Counted from the first letter of the stretch, positions 46,864-56,486 are shown. The stretch: 64,000 bases of DNA from Streptomyces sp. DH12 (GCF_020873895.1 NZ_JAHWGT010000011.1:1-64000); one strand, 5' to 3'. Translations and numbers: made by a program. The notes: generated by a model not told the origin, from the letters alone.

Positions 46864-46905
46864 GGGGGCGTCTCGCCGATCCGGCCCGGTCGACGAGACA
46901 CCCCC
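46864..46905 (-). terminator. Terminator of the oxidoreductase-transport operon
   Basis: GGGGG-C-GTCTCG and CGAGAC-A-CCCCC form an imperfect stem with one C-A mismatch and lie at the stop codon of the last gene (46905). Confidence 0.5.
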
Positions 46906-48323
46906 TAGCTGTCGAAGCCGAGCCCGACCCGGTCCATCGCCCGCAGCCACAGGTTGCGGCGGCCGCCGTTGGCGTCGGCGCGGGCCAGCGACCACTTCGT
47001 CACGCCGATGCCCGCCCAGGCGAACGGCTCGGGCGGGAACGGCAGCGGCTTCCTGCGCACCATCTCCAGCTCGGTGCGCTCCGTGCGCTCCCCCGCCAGC
47101 AGGTCCAGCATCACGTCGGCGCCGAACCGGGACGCGCCGACGCCGAGCCCGGTGTAGCCGGCGGCGTACGCGACCCGGCCGCGGTGCGCCGTGCCGAAGA
47201 AGGCCGAGAAGCGGGAGCACGTGTCGATGGCGCCGCCCCAGGCGTGGGTGAACCGCACGCCCTCCAGCTGCGGGAAGCAGCGGAAGAAGTGCTCCGCCAG
47301 GGTGAGGTAGGTCTCGGGCCGCTGGTCCAGCTCCGTCCGCACGCGCCCGCCGAAGGGGTAGATCGCGTCGTAGCCGCCCCACAGGACGCGGTTGTCGGCG
47401 CTGAGGCGGAAGTAGTGGAACTGGTTGGCGCTGTCGCCCAGGCCCTGGCGGCCGCGCCAGCCGACGGAGGCCAGCTGCTGCGCCGTCAGCGGCTCGGTCA
47501 TCAGGGCGTAGTCGTAGACGGGCACCGTGTACAGCCGTGTGCGCCGGACCAGCGACGGGAAGACGTTGGTGCCGAGGGCCACCTGCCGGGCGACGACCCG
47601 GCCGTAGGGGGTCCGTACGGCCATGGCGGCGCCGGCCGGGGCGAGGTCGAGGCCGCGGGTGTTCTCGTACACGCGCACCCCCGCCTCCAGGCAGGCCCGC
47701 TTCAGGCCCCAGGCGAGCTTCGCCGGGTGCAGCAGCGCGACCCCGCGCCGGTCCCACACGCCGCCGAGGAACGTCGGCGAGTCGACCTGCGCGCACACCG
47801 CCTCCCGGTCCATCAGCTCCAGTCCGTCGGCGAGGCCGAGGCGCCGGGCCTCCTCGTAGGTGTCGCGCAGCTCGGCGAGCTGGTGCGGCTCGGTGGCCAC
47901 GTCGATCTCGCCGGTCCGCTCGAAGTCGCAGTCGATGCCGTACACGGCGACGGCGGCCTCGATGGCGTCGAGGTTGCGTGCGCCGAGCTCCTCCAGCTTC
48001 GGCAGTTCCTCCGGCCACCGGGCCAGGCCGTTGCCGAAGCCGTGGGTGAGGGAGGCGGCGCAGAAGCCGCCGTTGCGCCCCGAGGCGGCCCAGCCCGCCT
48101 CGCGGCCCTCGATGAGCACCACGTCCCGCCGCGGGTCGCGCTCCTTGGCGAGGAGCGCGGTCCACAGCCCGCTGTAGCCGCCGCCCACCACGAGCAGGTC
48201 GCAGTTCTCCGTGGCGGTGAGGGCGGGGCGGGCGGCGGGCTTGCCGGGGTCTTCCAGCCAGAAGGGGACGGGCTGGGCGTCCGAGAGTGATCGTGCAGCG
48301 GTCCGCATGGCGACGGGGGCCAT
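46905..48323 (-). CDS. FAD-dependent amine oxidase/oxidoreductase (PuuB/DAO-like)
   Basis: 472 residues from ATG 48323 with AAGGGAG upstream. NCDLLVVGGGYSGLWTALLA is the dinucleotide-binding GxGxxG, and AASGRNGGFCAASLTHGFGN, LHPAKLAWGLKRACLEAGVR, YAAGYTGLGVGASRFGADV are DAO-family elements. In the polyamine context it probably oxidises putrescine, gamma-glutamylputrescine or a related amine to an aldehyde, substrate for the adjacent aldehyde dehydrogenase. Last gene of the transport operon, 29 bp after potC. Confidence 0.8.
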   Translation of the reverse strand: MAPVAMRTAARSLSDAQPVPFWLEDPGKPAARPALTATENCDLLVVGGGYSGLWTALLAKERDPRRDVVLIEGREAGWAASGRNGGFCAASLTHGFGNGLARWPEELPKLEELGARNLDAIEAAVAVYGIDCDFERTGEIDVATEPHQLAELRDTYEEARRLGLADGLELMDREAVCAQVDSPTFLGGVWDRRGVALLHPAKLAWGLKRACLEAGVRVYENTRGLDLAPAGAAMAVRTPYGRVVARQVALGTNVFPSLVRRTRLYTVPVYDYALMTEPLTAQQLASVGWRGRQGLGDSANQFHYFRLSADNRVLWGGYDAIYPFGGRVRTELDQRPETYLTLAEHFFRCFPQLEGVRFTHAWGGAIDTCSRFSAFFGTAHRGRVAYAAGYTGLGVGASRFGADVMLDLLAGERTERTELEMVRRKPLPFPPEPFAWAGIGVTKWSLARADANGGRRNLWLRAMDRVGLGFDS

Positions 48324-48352
48324 GGCTTCCAACTCCCTTGCAGGTGCGGGTG

Positions 48353-49150
48353 TTACCGGAGGTTGTCCGTACGCTTGCGCCGGGCGGCGACGAGCTGCCC
48401 GACGACGACGAGCAGCACCGCGACGACGAACATCGCCGTGCCGATGACGTTGATCTGCACGGGCGTGCCGCGCTGGGCCGAGCCCCACACGAACATGGGG
48501 AAGGTGACCGTCGAGCCCGCGTTGAAGTTCGTGATGATGAAGTCGTCGAACGACAGGGCGAACGCGAGCAGCGCGCCGGCCGCGATGCCGGGGGCCGCGA
48601 TCGGCAGGGTGACCCGCAGGAAGGTCTGCACCGGGCCCGCGTACAGGTCCCGGGCCGCCTCCTCCAGGCGGGGGTCCATGGACAGCACCCGGGCCTTGAC
48701 CGCCACGACGACGAAGCTCAGGCAGAACATGACGTGCGCGATGAGGACGGTCGTGAAGCCCAGCTCGGCGCCCATGTTGAGGAAGAGCGTGAGCAGCGAG
48801 GCGGCCATGACCACCTCGGGCATGGACATCGGCAGGAAGATCAGCGAGTTGACCGCGCCGCGCGCCCGGAAGCGGTACCGGACGAGGGCGAAGGCGATCA
48901 TCGTGCCGAGGACGGTCGCGCCGAGCGTGGCCCAGGCGGCCAGCTGGAGGGAGAGGGCGAGCGAGCCGCACAGGCCCGCGACGCCGCACGGGTCCCGCCA
49001 GGCGGCGGTGGAGAACTCCTGCCAGGAGTAGTTGAAGCGTCCCACCGGGTCGTTGAAGGAGAACACCGTCACGACGACGTTCGGCAGGAGCAGGTAGGCG
49101 AGCGTCAGCAGTCCCGCCAGCGGGACGAGCTTCTCGCGGAGCCGGCGCAT
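48353..49150 (-). CDS. potC: Spermidine/putrescine ABC transporter permease (PotC-like)
   Basis: 265 residues, six helices, with the EAA-loop (LEEAARDLYAGPVQTFLRVT then LPIAAPGIAAGALLAFALSF) that contacts the ATPase. N-terminus MRRLREKLVPLAGLLTLAYL and the motif PMSMPEVVMAASLL fit PotC/I-type subunits. TGATG overlap with potB suggests coupled translation. Imports polyamines with PotABD. Confidence 0.9.
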   Translation of the reverse strand: MRRLREKLVPLAGLLTLAYLLLPNVVVTVFSFNDPVGRFNYSWQEFSTAAWRDPCGVAGLCGSLALSLQLAAWATLGATVLGTMIAFALVRYRFRARGAVNSLIFLPMSMPEVVMAASLLTLFLNMGAELGFTTVLIAHVMFCLSFVVVAVKARVLSMDPRLEEAARDLYAGPVQTFLRVTLPIAAPGIAAGALLAFALSFDDFIITNFNAGSTVTFPMFVWGSAQRGTPVQINVIGTAMFVVAVLLVVVGQLVAARRKRTDNLR

Positions 49151-50112
49151 CAGACCAGGTCCTCCGTTCCGGCGCGGCGGATGTAGAAGGTGACCGCGAC
49201 GAGCACGGCGGCCATGAGCAGGAAGGAGAGCGCGGCGGCCGTCGGGTAGTCGAGCACCCGCAGGAACTGCGACTGGATGACGTTGCCGACCATCTTGGTC
49301 TCGGTCGAGCCGAGCAGTTCGGCGTTGACGTAGTCGCCGCTCGCCGGGATGAAGGTGAGCAGGGTGCCGGAGACGACGCCGGGGAGGGAGAGCGGGAAGG
49401 TCACCTTGCGGAAGGTGGTGGCGGGGGACGCGTACAGGTCCTTGGCGGCCTCGTGCAGCCGGCCGTCGATCCGCTCCAGCGAGGTGTACAGCGGCAGGAT
49501 CATGAACGGCAGGAAGTTGTACGTCAGCCCGCACACGACCGCGAGCGGGGTGGCCAGCACCCGGTCGCCCTCGGTCCAGCCGAGCCAGCTCGTGACGTCC
49601 AGGACGTGCAGCGCGTTCAGGGCGCCGACGACGGCGCTGTCGTCCGCCAGGATCGTCTTCCACGCGAGCGTGCGGATGAGGAAGCTGGTGAAGAAGGGGG
49701 CGATGACGAGGACGAGGAGCACGGTGCGCCACCGTCCGGCCCGGAACGCGATGAGGTACGCGAGCGGGTAGCCGAGCAGCAGGCACAGCGCGGTCGCGGT
49801 CCCCGCGTACAGCAGGGAGCGGACGAACTGCGGCCAGTACTCCCGCAGCGCCTCCCAGTAGGTCGGGAAGTGCCAGGTGACCTCGAAGCCCTCCTCCAGG
49901 GAGCCGGTCTGCACGGAGGTCGACGCCTGGTAGACCATCGGCAGCGCGAAGAAGACGAGCAGCCACAGGACACCGGGCAGGAGCAGCCAGTACGGGACGA
50001 GCCGCCGCCGGACCGGGCGCCGGCGCGGCGCCGGCGACGTGCCGGGTCCGGCCGGAGCCCCGGTCGCTCCGGGCGTATCGGGTGGCGTGCCGGGTGCTTC
50101 GGTGACGGTCAC
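49150..50112 (-). CDS. potB: Spermidine/putrescine ABC transporter permease (PotB-like)
   Basis: 320 residues. N-terminal Pro-rich cytoplasmic segment, then six membrane helices with the EAA motif (LHEAAKDLYASPATTFRKVT and onward). Order ABC-potA-potB-potC and 4-bp overlap to potA fit a polyamine importer. Forms the membrane channel with PotC. Confidence 0.9.
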   Translation of the reverse strand: MTVTEAPGTPPDTPGATGAPAGPGTSPAPRRRPVRRRLVPYWLLLPGVLWLLVFFALPMVYQASTSVQTGSLEEGFEVTWHFPTYWEALREYWPQFVRSLLYAGTATALCLLLGYPLAYLIAFRAGRWRTVLLVLVIAPFFTSFLIRTLAWKTILADDSAVVGALNALHVLDVTSWLGWTEGDRVLATPLAVVCGLTYNFLPFMILPLYTSLERIDGRLHEAAKDLYASPATTFRKVTFPLSLPGVVSGTLLTFIPASGDYVNAELLGSTETKMVGNVIQSQFLRVLDYPTAAALSFLLMAAVLVAVTFYIRRAGTEDLV

Positions 50113-51275
50113 GCGGCGTCCTCCACCTTCTCCACGCCCGCGTCGGCGTCCTGGGCGGCGTCGAGACCGAAGGTGTGCGCCGGGTTCCAGTGCAGGACGA
50201 CCTCGGCGCCGGGGGCGAGGCGCGGGTCGCGTTCGACGTTCTGCTCGTACACCTGCAGACCGGTGCCGGCCGGCCCGTCCACGACGTACTGGGTGGAGAC
50301 GCCGATGAAGGACGTGGTGACGATCCGGCCGGTGACGCGGTTGCGGCCCGTGTCGATCGCGCCCGCGTCGTCGGCGTGGGCGAGCGAGATCTTCTCCGGG
50401 CGGATGCCGACCAGCAGCCTGCCGCCGGCGGTCGCGGGGGCCTGGCAGCGGTCCGCGGGCAGCCGCAGCGCGCCCCCGCCGGCGGTCACGACGAGGTCCC
50501 GGCCGCCCGCCTCGGCGACCTCGGCCGCGATGAGGTTGGAGGTGCCGAGGAAGTTGGCGACGAAGGTGGTGCGCGGGTTGTCGTAGAGGTCGGCGGGGGC
50601 GCCGAGCTGTTCCACGCGTCCGCCGTTCATCACCGCGACGGTGTCGGCCATCGTCATGGCCTCCTCCTGGTCGTGGGTGACGTGGACGAAGGTGATGCCG
50701 ACCTCGGTCTGGATCCGCTTGAGCTCCAGCTGCATCCGGCGGCGCAGCTTGAGGTCGAGGGCGCCCAGCGGCTCGTCGAGCAGCAGCACCTGGGGGTGGT
50801 TGATGAGCGCGCGGGCGACGGCGACGCGCTGCTGCTGGCCGCCGGAGAGCTGGTGCGGCCGGTGCCCCGCCTTGTCGCCGAGCTGGACGAGGTCGAGCAT
50901 GTCGGCGACCTGCTTGCGGACGGACTTGACGCCGCGGCGGCGCAGCCCGAAGGCGACGTTCTCGTGGATCGACAGGTGCGGGAAGAGGGCGTAGGACTGG
51001 AAGACGGTGTTGACGGGCCGCTTGTGGGGCGGCAGGTCGGTGACGTCCCGGTCGCCGAGGAAGACCGTGCCGGTGGTGGGGTCCTCCAGGCCGGCGATCA
51101 TGCGCAGGGTGGTCGTCTTGCCGCAGCCGGAGGCGCCGAGGAGGGCGAAGAAGGAACCCTGCGGGACGGTGAGGTCCAGGGGGTGGACGGCGGTGAAGGA
51201 GCCGTAGGTCTTGCTGATGCCGGTGAGGCGGACGTCGCCGCCGGCGGTGTGCGTGTCGGTGGTGTCAGTGGTCAT
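50109..51275 (-). CDS. potA: Spermidine/putrescine ABC transporter ATPase (PotA-like)
   Basis: 388 residues from ATG 51275: Walker A GASGCGKTTTLRMIAGLE, signature LSGGQQQRVAVARALINHPQ, Walker B VLLLDEPLGALD, His loop THDQEEAMTMADTVAV, and a C-terminal TOBE/regulatory region (GIRPEKISLAHADDAGAIDT). Supplies ATP hydrolysis for the PotBC channel. Confidence 0.95.
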   Translation of the reverse strand: MTTDTTDTHTAGGDVRLTGISKTYGSFTAVHPLDLTVPQGSFFALLGASGCGKTTTLRMIAGLEDPTTGTVFLGDRDVTDLPPHKRPVNTVFQSYALFPHLSIHENVAFGLRRRGVKSVRKQVADMLDLVQLGDKAGHRPHQLSGGQQQRVAVARALINHPQVLLLDEPLGALDLKLRRRMQLELKRIQTEVGITFVHVTHDQEEAMTMADTVAVMNGGRVEQLGAPADLYDNPRTTFVANFLGTSNLIAAEVAEAGGRDLVVTAGGGALRLPADRCQAPATAGGRLLVGIRPEKISLAHADDAGAIDTGRNRVTGRIVTTSFIGVSTQYVVDGPAGTGLQVYEQNVERDPRLAPGAEVVLHWNPAHTFGLDAAQDADAGVEKVEDAA

Positions 51276-51328
51276 GGAGGGCGGTCCCGGAGGTCGAGGG
51301 GTGGACGGCGGCGGTGGGCGCGGCGGGC

Positions 51329-52576
51329 TCAGGCACCGATGAGCCCGGCGAACTTCTCCTCGTACGCCGTCTCCTCCGCGCTGGTGAGGGAGCGGAAGGC
51401 GCGCGACTTCGCCGCCATGGCCTTGTCCGGGAGGATCAGCGTGTTCGACGCCAGGGCGGGGTCGATCCGCGCGAGCTCGTCGCGCACCCCGTCGACCGGG
51501 CAGACGTAGTTGATGTAGGCGGCGAGGCGGGCGGCGACCGGCAGCTCGTAGTAGTAGTCGATGAGCTTCTCCGCGTTCGTCTTGTGCCGGGCGCCGACGG
51601 GCACGAGGAGGTTGTCGCTGGAGGTGATGTAGCCGGCCGACGGGATGGCGAAGCGGATGTCGGGGTTGTCGGCCTGGAGCTGGATGACGTCGCCGGCCCA
51701 GGCGAGGCAGGCGGCCAGGTCGCCCTTGTTCAGGTCGGAGGTGTAGTCGTTGCCGGTGAAGCGGCGGATCTGCCGGGTCTCGGTGCCCTTGCGGAGCCGG
51801 CCGATCGCGGCGTCGTAGTCGGCGTCGGTGAACGCGCCCGGGTCCTTGCCGAGGTCGAGGAGGGTCATGCCGACGGTGTCGCGCATCTCGGTCAGGAAGC
51901 CGACCCGGCCCTTGAGCCGCGGGTCGTCCAGCATCTGGCTGACGGAGTCGACCTTGCGGCCGCCGGTGGCCTTGGCGTTGTACGCGATGACCGTCGAGAT
52001 GCCGGTCCAGGGGTAGGAGTGCGCCCGGCCCGGGTCCCAGTCGGGGCGGCGGAACTGCGCGGAGAGGTTCGCGTACGCGTGGGGCAGGTTCGCCGCGTCC
52101 AGCTTCTGCGCCCAGCCGAGCCGGATGATGCGGGCGGCGAGCCAGTCGGTGACGCAGATCAGGTCGCGGCCGGTGTCCTGGCCGGCGGCCAGCTGCGGCT
52201 TGATCTTGCCGAAGAACTCGACGTTGTCGTTGATGTCGGCGGTGTACTTCACCGCGATCCCGGTGCGCCGGGTGAACGCCTCCAGCGACGGGTGGCTCTT
52301 CTCGTCCTCGCCGACGTCCATGTACTCGGTCCAGTTGGAGAAGGCCAGCCGCTTCTCCGCCGCCGAGAAGTCCGTCGCGGCGGGACCCCCGCCCTCCCGC
52401 TTGGCGGGCGGGATCCCGCAGGCGCTCACCCCGGCGAGGCCGCCGACGGCGAGCGCCCCGAAGCCCGTGGCACGCAGCACGGACCGGCGGGTGAGGGCCC
52501 CCCTGCCCTCGGTCAGGCTGCGCCGCATCGCGGCGGCCTGGGCCGCGGAGGGGGTGTCGGGCTCGTACTGCTCCAT
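51329..52576 (-). CDS. potD: Polyamine-binding lipoprotein (PotD-like)
   Basis: 415 residues. A twin-arginine leader (TRRSVLRATGFGALAVGG) ends in a lipobox LAGVSAC with Cys53 for lipid attachment, then the PotD fold (FSNWTEYMDVGEDEKSHPSL, GIAVKYTADINDNVEFFGKI, KPQLAAGQDTGRDLICVTDW). First gene of the transport operon. Binds putrescine or spermidine outside the membrane. Confidence 0.9.
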   Translation of the reverse strand: MEQYEPDTPSAAQAAAMRRSLTEGRGALTRRSVLRATGFGALAVGGLAGVSACGIPPAKREGGGPAATDFSAAEKRLAFSNWTEYMDVGEDEKSHPSLEAFTRRTGIAVKYTADINDNVEFFGKIKPQLAAGQDTGRDLICVTDWLAARIIRLGWAQKLDAANLPHAYANLSAQFRRPDWDPGRAHSYPWTGISTVIAYNAKATGGRKVDSVSQMLDDPRLKGRVGFLTEMRDTVGMTLLDLGKDPGAFTDADYDAAIGRLRKGTETRQIRRFTGNDYTSDLNKGDLAACLAWAGDVIQLQADNPDIRFAIPSAGYITSSDNLLVPVGARHKTNAEKLIDYYYELPVAARLAAYINYVCPVDGVRDELARIDPALASNTLILPDKAMAAKSRAFRSLTSAEETAYEEKFAGLIGA

Positions 52577-52654
52577 GCGCTGTGCCCTTTCGGGAGGGGT
52601 GGGTGGCCACTGGTCCTGCGGTACGCCGTCACCGCGCGGCGGCGGCCGCGAGGG

Positions 52655-54214
52655 TCACGGGCGGTCCCCGAAGACCGTGCGGTGCCAGGGCTTCCTGGCG
52701 ACCGCCGTGTTGTCGTACATCACATGCTTGACCTGCGTGTACTCCTCGAAGGAGTAGGTTGACATGTCCTTTCCGGAGCCCGAGGCGCCGTACCCCCCGT
52801 GCGGCATCTCGCTGATGATCGGGATGTGGTCGTTGATCCAGACGCAGCCGGCCGCCAGCTCGCGGGTGGCCCGGCCCGCGCGGTAGACGTCGCGGGTCCA
52901 GGCGGACGCGGCCAGCCCGTAGGGGGTGTCGTCGGCCAGGGCGAGGCCCTCGTCGTCGGTGTCGAAGGGCAGCACGACGAGGACCGGTCCGAAGACCTCC
53001 GCCTGGACGAGTTCGCTGCCCTGCGGCGCGCCGGTGACGAGGGTGGGCCGGTAGTAGGCGCCGGGGCCGGTCGGCGCCGTACCGCCGGTGACGACGGTGG
53101 CGTACGCGCGGGCGCGCTCCACGAAGGCGGCGACGCGGTCGCGGTGGGCGTGGGTGACGAGCGGCCCGAGGTCGGTCTCCGGGTCGAAGGGGTCGCCGAG
53201 GCGCACGCCCGCCATCAGCCCCGCGACCCGCTCGACGAACGCGTCGTACAGGGGGCGTTGGACGTACGCGCGGGTGGCGGCGGTGCAGTCCTGGCCGGTG
53301 TTGATCAGGGCGCCGGCGACCGCGCCGTGGGCGGCGGCCTCGGGGTCGGCGTCGTCGAAGACGACGAACGGGGCCTTGCCGCCCAGTTCGAGGTGGAGGC
53401 GCTTGACCGTGCGCGTGCCGATCGCGGCGACGCGCCGGCCGACGGCGGTGGAGCCGGTGAAGGAGGTCATCGCGACGCCCGGGTGCCCCACGAGGTGCTC
53501 GCCGGCCTCCCGCCCCGTGCCGTTGACGACGTTGACGACGCCGTCGGGGATGCCCGCCTCGGTGGCGGCCTGCGCGAACATCAGCGCGGTCAGCGGGGTG
53601 GGCTCGGCCGGTTTGAGGACGACGGTGTTGCCCGCGGCGACGGCCGGGAGGATCTTCCACGCCGCCATCTGGAGGGGGTAGTTCCAGGGGGCGATCGAGC
53701 CGACGACGCCGATGGGCTCCCGCCGGACGTAGGAGGTGTGGTCGCCGCTGTACTCGCCGGCCGACTGGCCCTGGAGGTGGCGGGCGGCCCCCGCGAAGAA
53801 GGCCGTGTTGTCGACCGTCCCGGGCACGTCGAACTCACGCGTCAGCCGCAGCGGCTTGCCGCACTGGAGGGACTCGGTCAGCGCCAGGTCCTCGGCCAAC
53901 TCGGCGAGGCGGGTGGCGAAGCGGTGCAGCGCGTCGGATCGCTCGCCGGGGGTCGCCCCCGCCCAGCCGGGGAAGGCGGCGCGGGCGGCGGCGACGGCCG
54001 CGTCCACGTCGGCGGTGGAGGCGAGCGCGTAGGTGAGGACCTCCTCGCCCGTCGCGGGGTCGACCACGGTGTGGGTGCGGTCCGAGGTGCCGGGGCGCAG
54101 CCGCCCGCCGACGTACTGCGCGCCCGCCGAGAAGCGCCGGCGCGCACGGTCGGCGGTGAGGGTGCGCAGACCCTCCGGGTGCTGTGTCTCCGCTGTCCGA
54201 AAGCGGTCTTCCAT
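52655..54214 (-). CDS. Aldehyde dehydrogenase of the polyamine operon
   Basis: 519 residues from ATG 54214. PIGVVGSIAPWNYPLQMAAW, MTSFTGSTAVGRRVA, HLELGGKAPFVVFDDADPEA (general base Glu), ALINTGQDCTAATRAYVQRP with catalytic Cys, and EVFGPVLVVLPFDTDDEGLA are all present. Typical NAD-dependent ALDH; likely gamma-aminobutyraldehyde or gamma-glutamyl-gamma-aminobutyraldehyde dehydrogenase. It precedes potD on the same strand; intergenic 78 bp. Confidence 0.85.
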   Translation of the reverse strand: MEDRFRTAETQHPEGLRTLTADRARRRFSAGAQYVGGRLRPGTSDRTHTVVDPATGEEVLTYALASTADVDAAVAAARAAFPGWAGATPGERSDALHRFATRLAELAEDLALTESLQCGKPLRLTREFDVPGTVDNTAFFAGAARHLQGQSAGEYSGDHTSYVRREPIGVVGSIAPWNYPLQMAAWKILPAVAAGNTVVLKPAEPTPLTALMFAQAATEAGIPDGVVNVVNGTGREAGEHLVGHPGVAMTSFTGSTAVGRRVAAIGTRTVKRLHLELGGKAPFVVFDDADPEAAAHGAVAGALINTGQDCTAATRAYVQRPLYDAFVERVAGLMAGVRLGDPFDPETDLGPLVTHAHRDRVAAFVERARAYATVVTGGTAPTGPGAYYRPTLVTGAPQGSELVQAEVFGPVLVVLPFDTDDEGLALADDTPYGLAASAWTRDVYRAGRATRELAAGCVWINDHIPIISEMPHGGYGASGSGKDMSTYSFEEYTQVKHVMYDNTAVARKPWHRTVFGDRP

Positions 54215-54274
54215 GGACGCTCTCCGTTGCTCCAGCCCGAGTTGAGTGCCGATCCTGACAGAGGCGTCCCGACC

Positions 54275-54295
54275 CAACAAGGGATTCCGTTGTTG
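54275..54295. promoter_or_regulatory. Inverted repeat CAACAA-N9-TTGTTG between divergent genes
   Basis: CAACAA (54275-54280) and TTGTTG (54290-54295) flank GGGATTCCG, in the 146-bp gap between the ALDH/pot operon and the NADAR gene. Candidate operator for the polyamine genes; see the shared ACAACG motif finding. Confidence 0.5.
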
Positions 54296-54360
54296 CCTTT
54301 TGATTACGCGACGGATTCGGTGGACCATCTGTCGCGTGCGGGCGGAAATCCCCGTACGGA

Positions 54361-54942
54361 GTGTCCGTGGCGGCTGCGATGCTGGCGTGCATGGAGCGTC
54401 TGGAAGCGCTGACCCGGCAGGTCAGCAAGGGTGAGCGGGTGAAGTGGCTGCACTTCTGGGGGCACCGCCCCCGGCCGGACGGACGGCTCGGACCGAGCTG
54501 TCTCAGCCAGTGGTGGCCCTCGCCGTTCACCGTCGACGGAGTGCGGTACGCGACGGCCGAGCACTGGATGATGGCCGCCAAGGCCCGGCTCTTCGGCGAC
54601 GCGGAGGCCGAGCGGCAGGCCGTCTCGGCGGCGAACCCGGCCCTCGCGAAGAAGGCGGGCCGGCTCGTGCGCGGCTTCGACGAGGAGGTGTGGCGGCGCG
54701 AGCGGTACGGGATCGTGGTGGCGGGCAGCGTCCACAAGTTCGCGCAGGACCCGCGGCTCGCGGGCTACCTGCTCGGCACCGGCGGCCGCGTCCTGGTGGA
54801 GGCGAGCCCGGTGGACCGCGTCTGGGGCATCGGACTCGCCGCCGACGACGAGCGGGCGTACGACCCGGCCCGCTGGCAGGGGCTGAACCTGCTGGGGTTC
54901 GCGCTGATGGACGCCCGCGACCGGCTCGGCGACCGCCCGTAG
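54361..54942 (+). CDS. NADAR-family (YbiA-like) protein
   Basis: 193 residues; ATG 54391 is an alternative start. VKWLHFWGHRPRPDGRLGPS, CLSQWWPSPFTVDGVRYATA, EHWMMAAKARLFGDAEAERQ and VWRRERYGIVVAGSVHKFAQ, plus EASPVDRVWGIGLAADDERA, match the YbiA/NADAR fold with its WGIGL and EHWMM motifs. Family members hydrolyse N-glycosidic bonds, for example in riboflavin intermediates or ADP-ribosylated DNA/NAD derivatives. Divergent from the pot operon. Confidence 0.9.
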   Translation: MSVAAAMLACMERLEALTRQVSKGERVKWLHFWGHRPRPDGRLGPSCLSQWWPSPFTVDGVRYATAEHWMMAAKARLFGDAEAERQAVSAANPALAKKAGRLVRGFDEEVWRRERYGIVVAGSVHKFAQDPRLAGYLLGTGGRVLVEASPVDRVWGIGLAADDERAYDPARWQGLNLLGFALMDARDRLGDRP

Positions 54943-54989
54943 CGGGCGCGGGGGAGGGGTGGACGGGTACGGGTGGCCGGTACGGCGGG

Positions 54990-55016
54990 GGCCCGGCACG
55001 CGGTGGGTGCCGGGCC
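54990..55016. terminator. Bidirectional terminator between convergent genes
   Basis: GGCCCGGCAC and GTGCCGGGCC, a perfect 10-bp stem with a 7-base loop, between the NADAR gene and the DUF4190 gene. Confidence 0.75.
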
Positions 55017-55055
55017 TCCGGGGTGGCGGCGCGGGGCCGGTGGGCGGCGGCGCGG

Positions 55056-55541
55056 TCAGATGCCGCCCGCCGCGCCCACGGCGCCGGCGAAGATCACCAG
55101 GATGAGGGCCGGCAGCAGGACCGTCGCGATGATGCCCATGACCAGGCCGGCCGTGGCCGCGCCCTTGTTCGTGGCCTCGCCGCGGTTGGCCTTGCCGCGC
55201 CCCACCGCGCCGAAGATGATCGCGAGGACGCCGAGGACCATGCCGACGAACCACAGCACCATGATGACGTTGCAGACGACGCCGATGATGCCGAGCACGA
55301 GGCCCGCCGTGCCCATGCCGTTGCTGGGGCGCGGAGCGGCGTAGCCGGGCGCGGCGTACGGGGAGGGCGGCGGCGGGTAGGAGGCCGGCGGGTGCGCGGG
55401 CGCTCCGGCCGCCGGGTAGCCGTAGCCGGGCTGCGGCGGCTGGGCGGGGGAGGCCGGGTACCCGTAACCGGGCTGCGGCGGCTGGGCGGGGCCGTACGGG
55501 CTGGGCCCGAAGCCGCCGGGCTGCTGGTTCGGATCGGACAT
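55056..55541 (-). CDS. DUF4190-type membrane protein
   Basis: 161 residues from ATG 55541. N-terminal Pro/Tyr/Gly-rich region with two QPPQPGYGYP repeats, then two membrane helices (GMGTAGLVLGIIGVVCNVIM-like and AATAGLVMGIIATVLLPALI) joined by a loop IIFGAVGRGKANRGEATNKG, the DUF4190 layout. Not essential role known. Paralogue of the next gene; both may be cell-envelope proteins. Confidence 0.8.
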   Translation of the reverse strand: MSDPNQQPGGFGPSPYGPAQPPQPGYGYPASPAQPPQPGYGYPAAGAPAHPPASYPPPPSPYAAPGYAAPRPSNGMGTAGLVLGIIGVVCNVIMVLWFVGMVLGVLAIIFGAVGRGKANRGEATNKGAATAGLVMGIIATVLLPALILVIFAGAVGAAGGI

Positions 55542-55667
55542 GGGTGGTCTCCCCTCCAAGGACTTCGTCGGCCCATCGTATGGCCCGACGATCAGCCCTG
55601 GATGCCGCTCAGCACCGACGGGCGGGCGTCCGGTTCCCGCCGGGAACGGACCGCCGGGGCCGCTCCG

Positions 55668-56399
55668 TCAGCGGCCGGTGCCGCTGACCACCAGGGAGGT
55701 GGCGTACGGGTCGTCGCGGTCGGGTCCGTCGTCCTTCTTGATCTCCTCGGTGATGGCCCATATGAGCCCGGCGAGCACCAGGGCGCCCAGGGCGATGCCG
55801 ACCGCGCCGGTGACGATGCCCGCGGTGGCGATGGGGCCGTTGTTCGCCTCGCCGCGCCGGACCCGCTTGCGGCCCACGATGCCGAAGATGAGGGCGAGCA
55901 CGCCCAGGACGATGCCGAGGCCGTACATCCAGCAGCCGACGATCGAGACGATGCCGAGCACCATCGACGCGACGCCCAGCCCGTTGGCCGGGGCCGGGCC
56001 CCAGGCGCCCGCGCCGTACGGGGCCGCGTAGCCGCCGGGGTGCGCCGGGTAGCCGGGCAGGCCCGCCGCGGGTGCGGCCGGCGCGGGGTAGCCGTACGGG
56101 CCGGGGGCGGGCTGCGCCGGGCCGCCCGGCGCGATCGGCGGCGGGGGCAGTTCGTCGCCGGCCCCCGGCGGGCCGAAGCCGGCGCCGGGCATCGAGGTCA
56201 CCGTGGGCTGGTCGTGCGGCGCCGCGGGCGCGGCCTGCGCGACCGGCGGGGTCGGTGAGGACTGGGTGACCGGGGCCTGCGTGGTCGGCGGGGCCGGTGA
56301 GGGTCGCGGGGTCGCGGACTTGCCGAGGTCGACCCCCGGTACGGGCGGCCGGCTCTCCGGCGGCGCCCAGGGATCGTTCCGGTCGTTGTCGTCTGGCAT
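55668..56399 (-). CDS. DUF4190-type membrane protein, paralogue
   Basis: 243 residues: a long disordered N-terminus rich in Pro/Ala, then NGLGVASMVLGIVSIVGCWM and a matching ATAGIVTGAVGIALGALVLA helix pair with IIFGIVGRKRVRRGEANNG-like loop, then a short charged tail. Same architecture as the 161-residue neighbour, 126 bp away, so likely a tandem duplication. Confidence 0.8.
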   Translation of the reverse strand: MPDDNDRNDPWAPPESRPPVPGVDLGKSATPRPSPAPPTTQAPVTQSSPTPPVAQAAPAAPHDQPTVTSMPGAGFGPPGAGDELPPPPIAPGGPAQPAPGPYGYPAPAAPAAGLPGYPAHPGGYAAPYGAGAWGPAPANGLGVASMVLGIVSIVGCWMYGLGIVLGVLALIFGIVGRKRVRRGEANNGPIATAGIVTGAVGIALGALVLAGLIWAITEEIKKDDGPDRDDPYATSLVVSGTGR

Positions 56400-56486
56400 G
56401 AGCCTCCCCCATCGTCTCCGGCCATGCTAACGACCGGCCTACGATGATCCCTGACCAGGGACGGCTCACCCACCCGGAGGACCCCG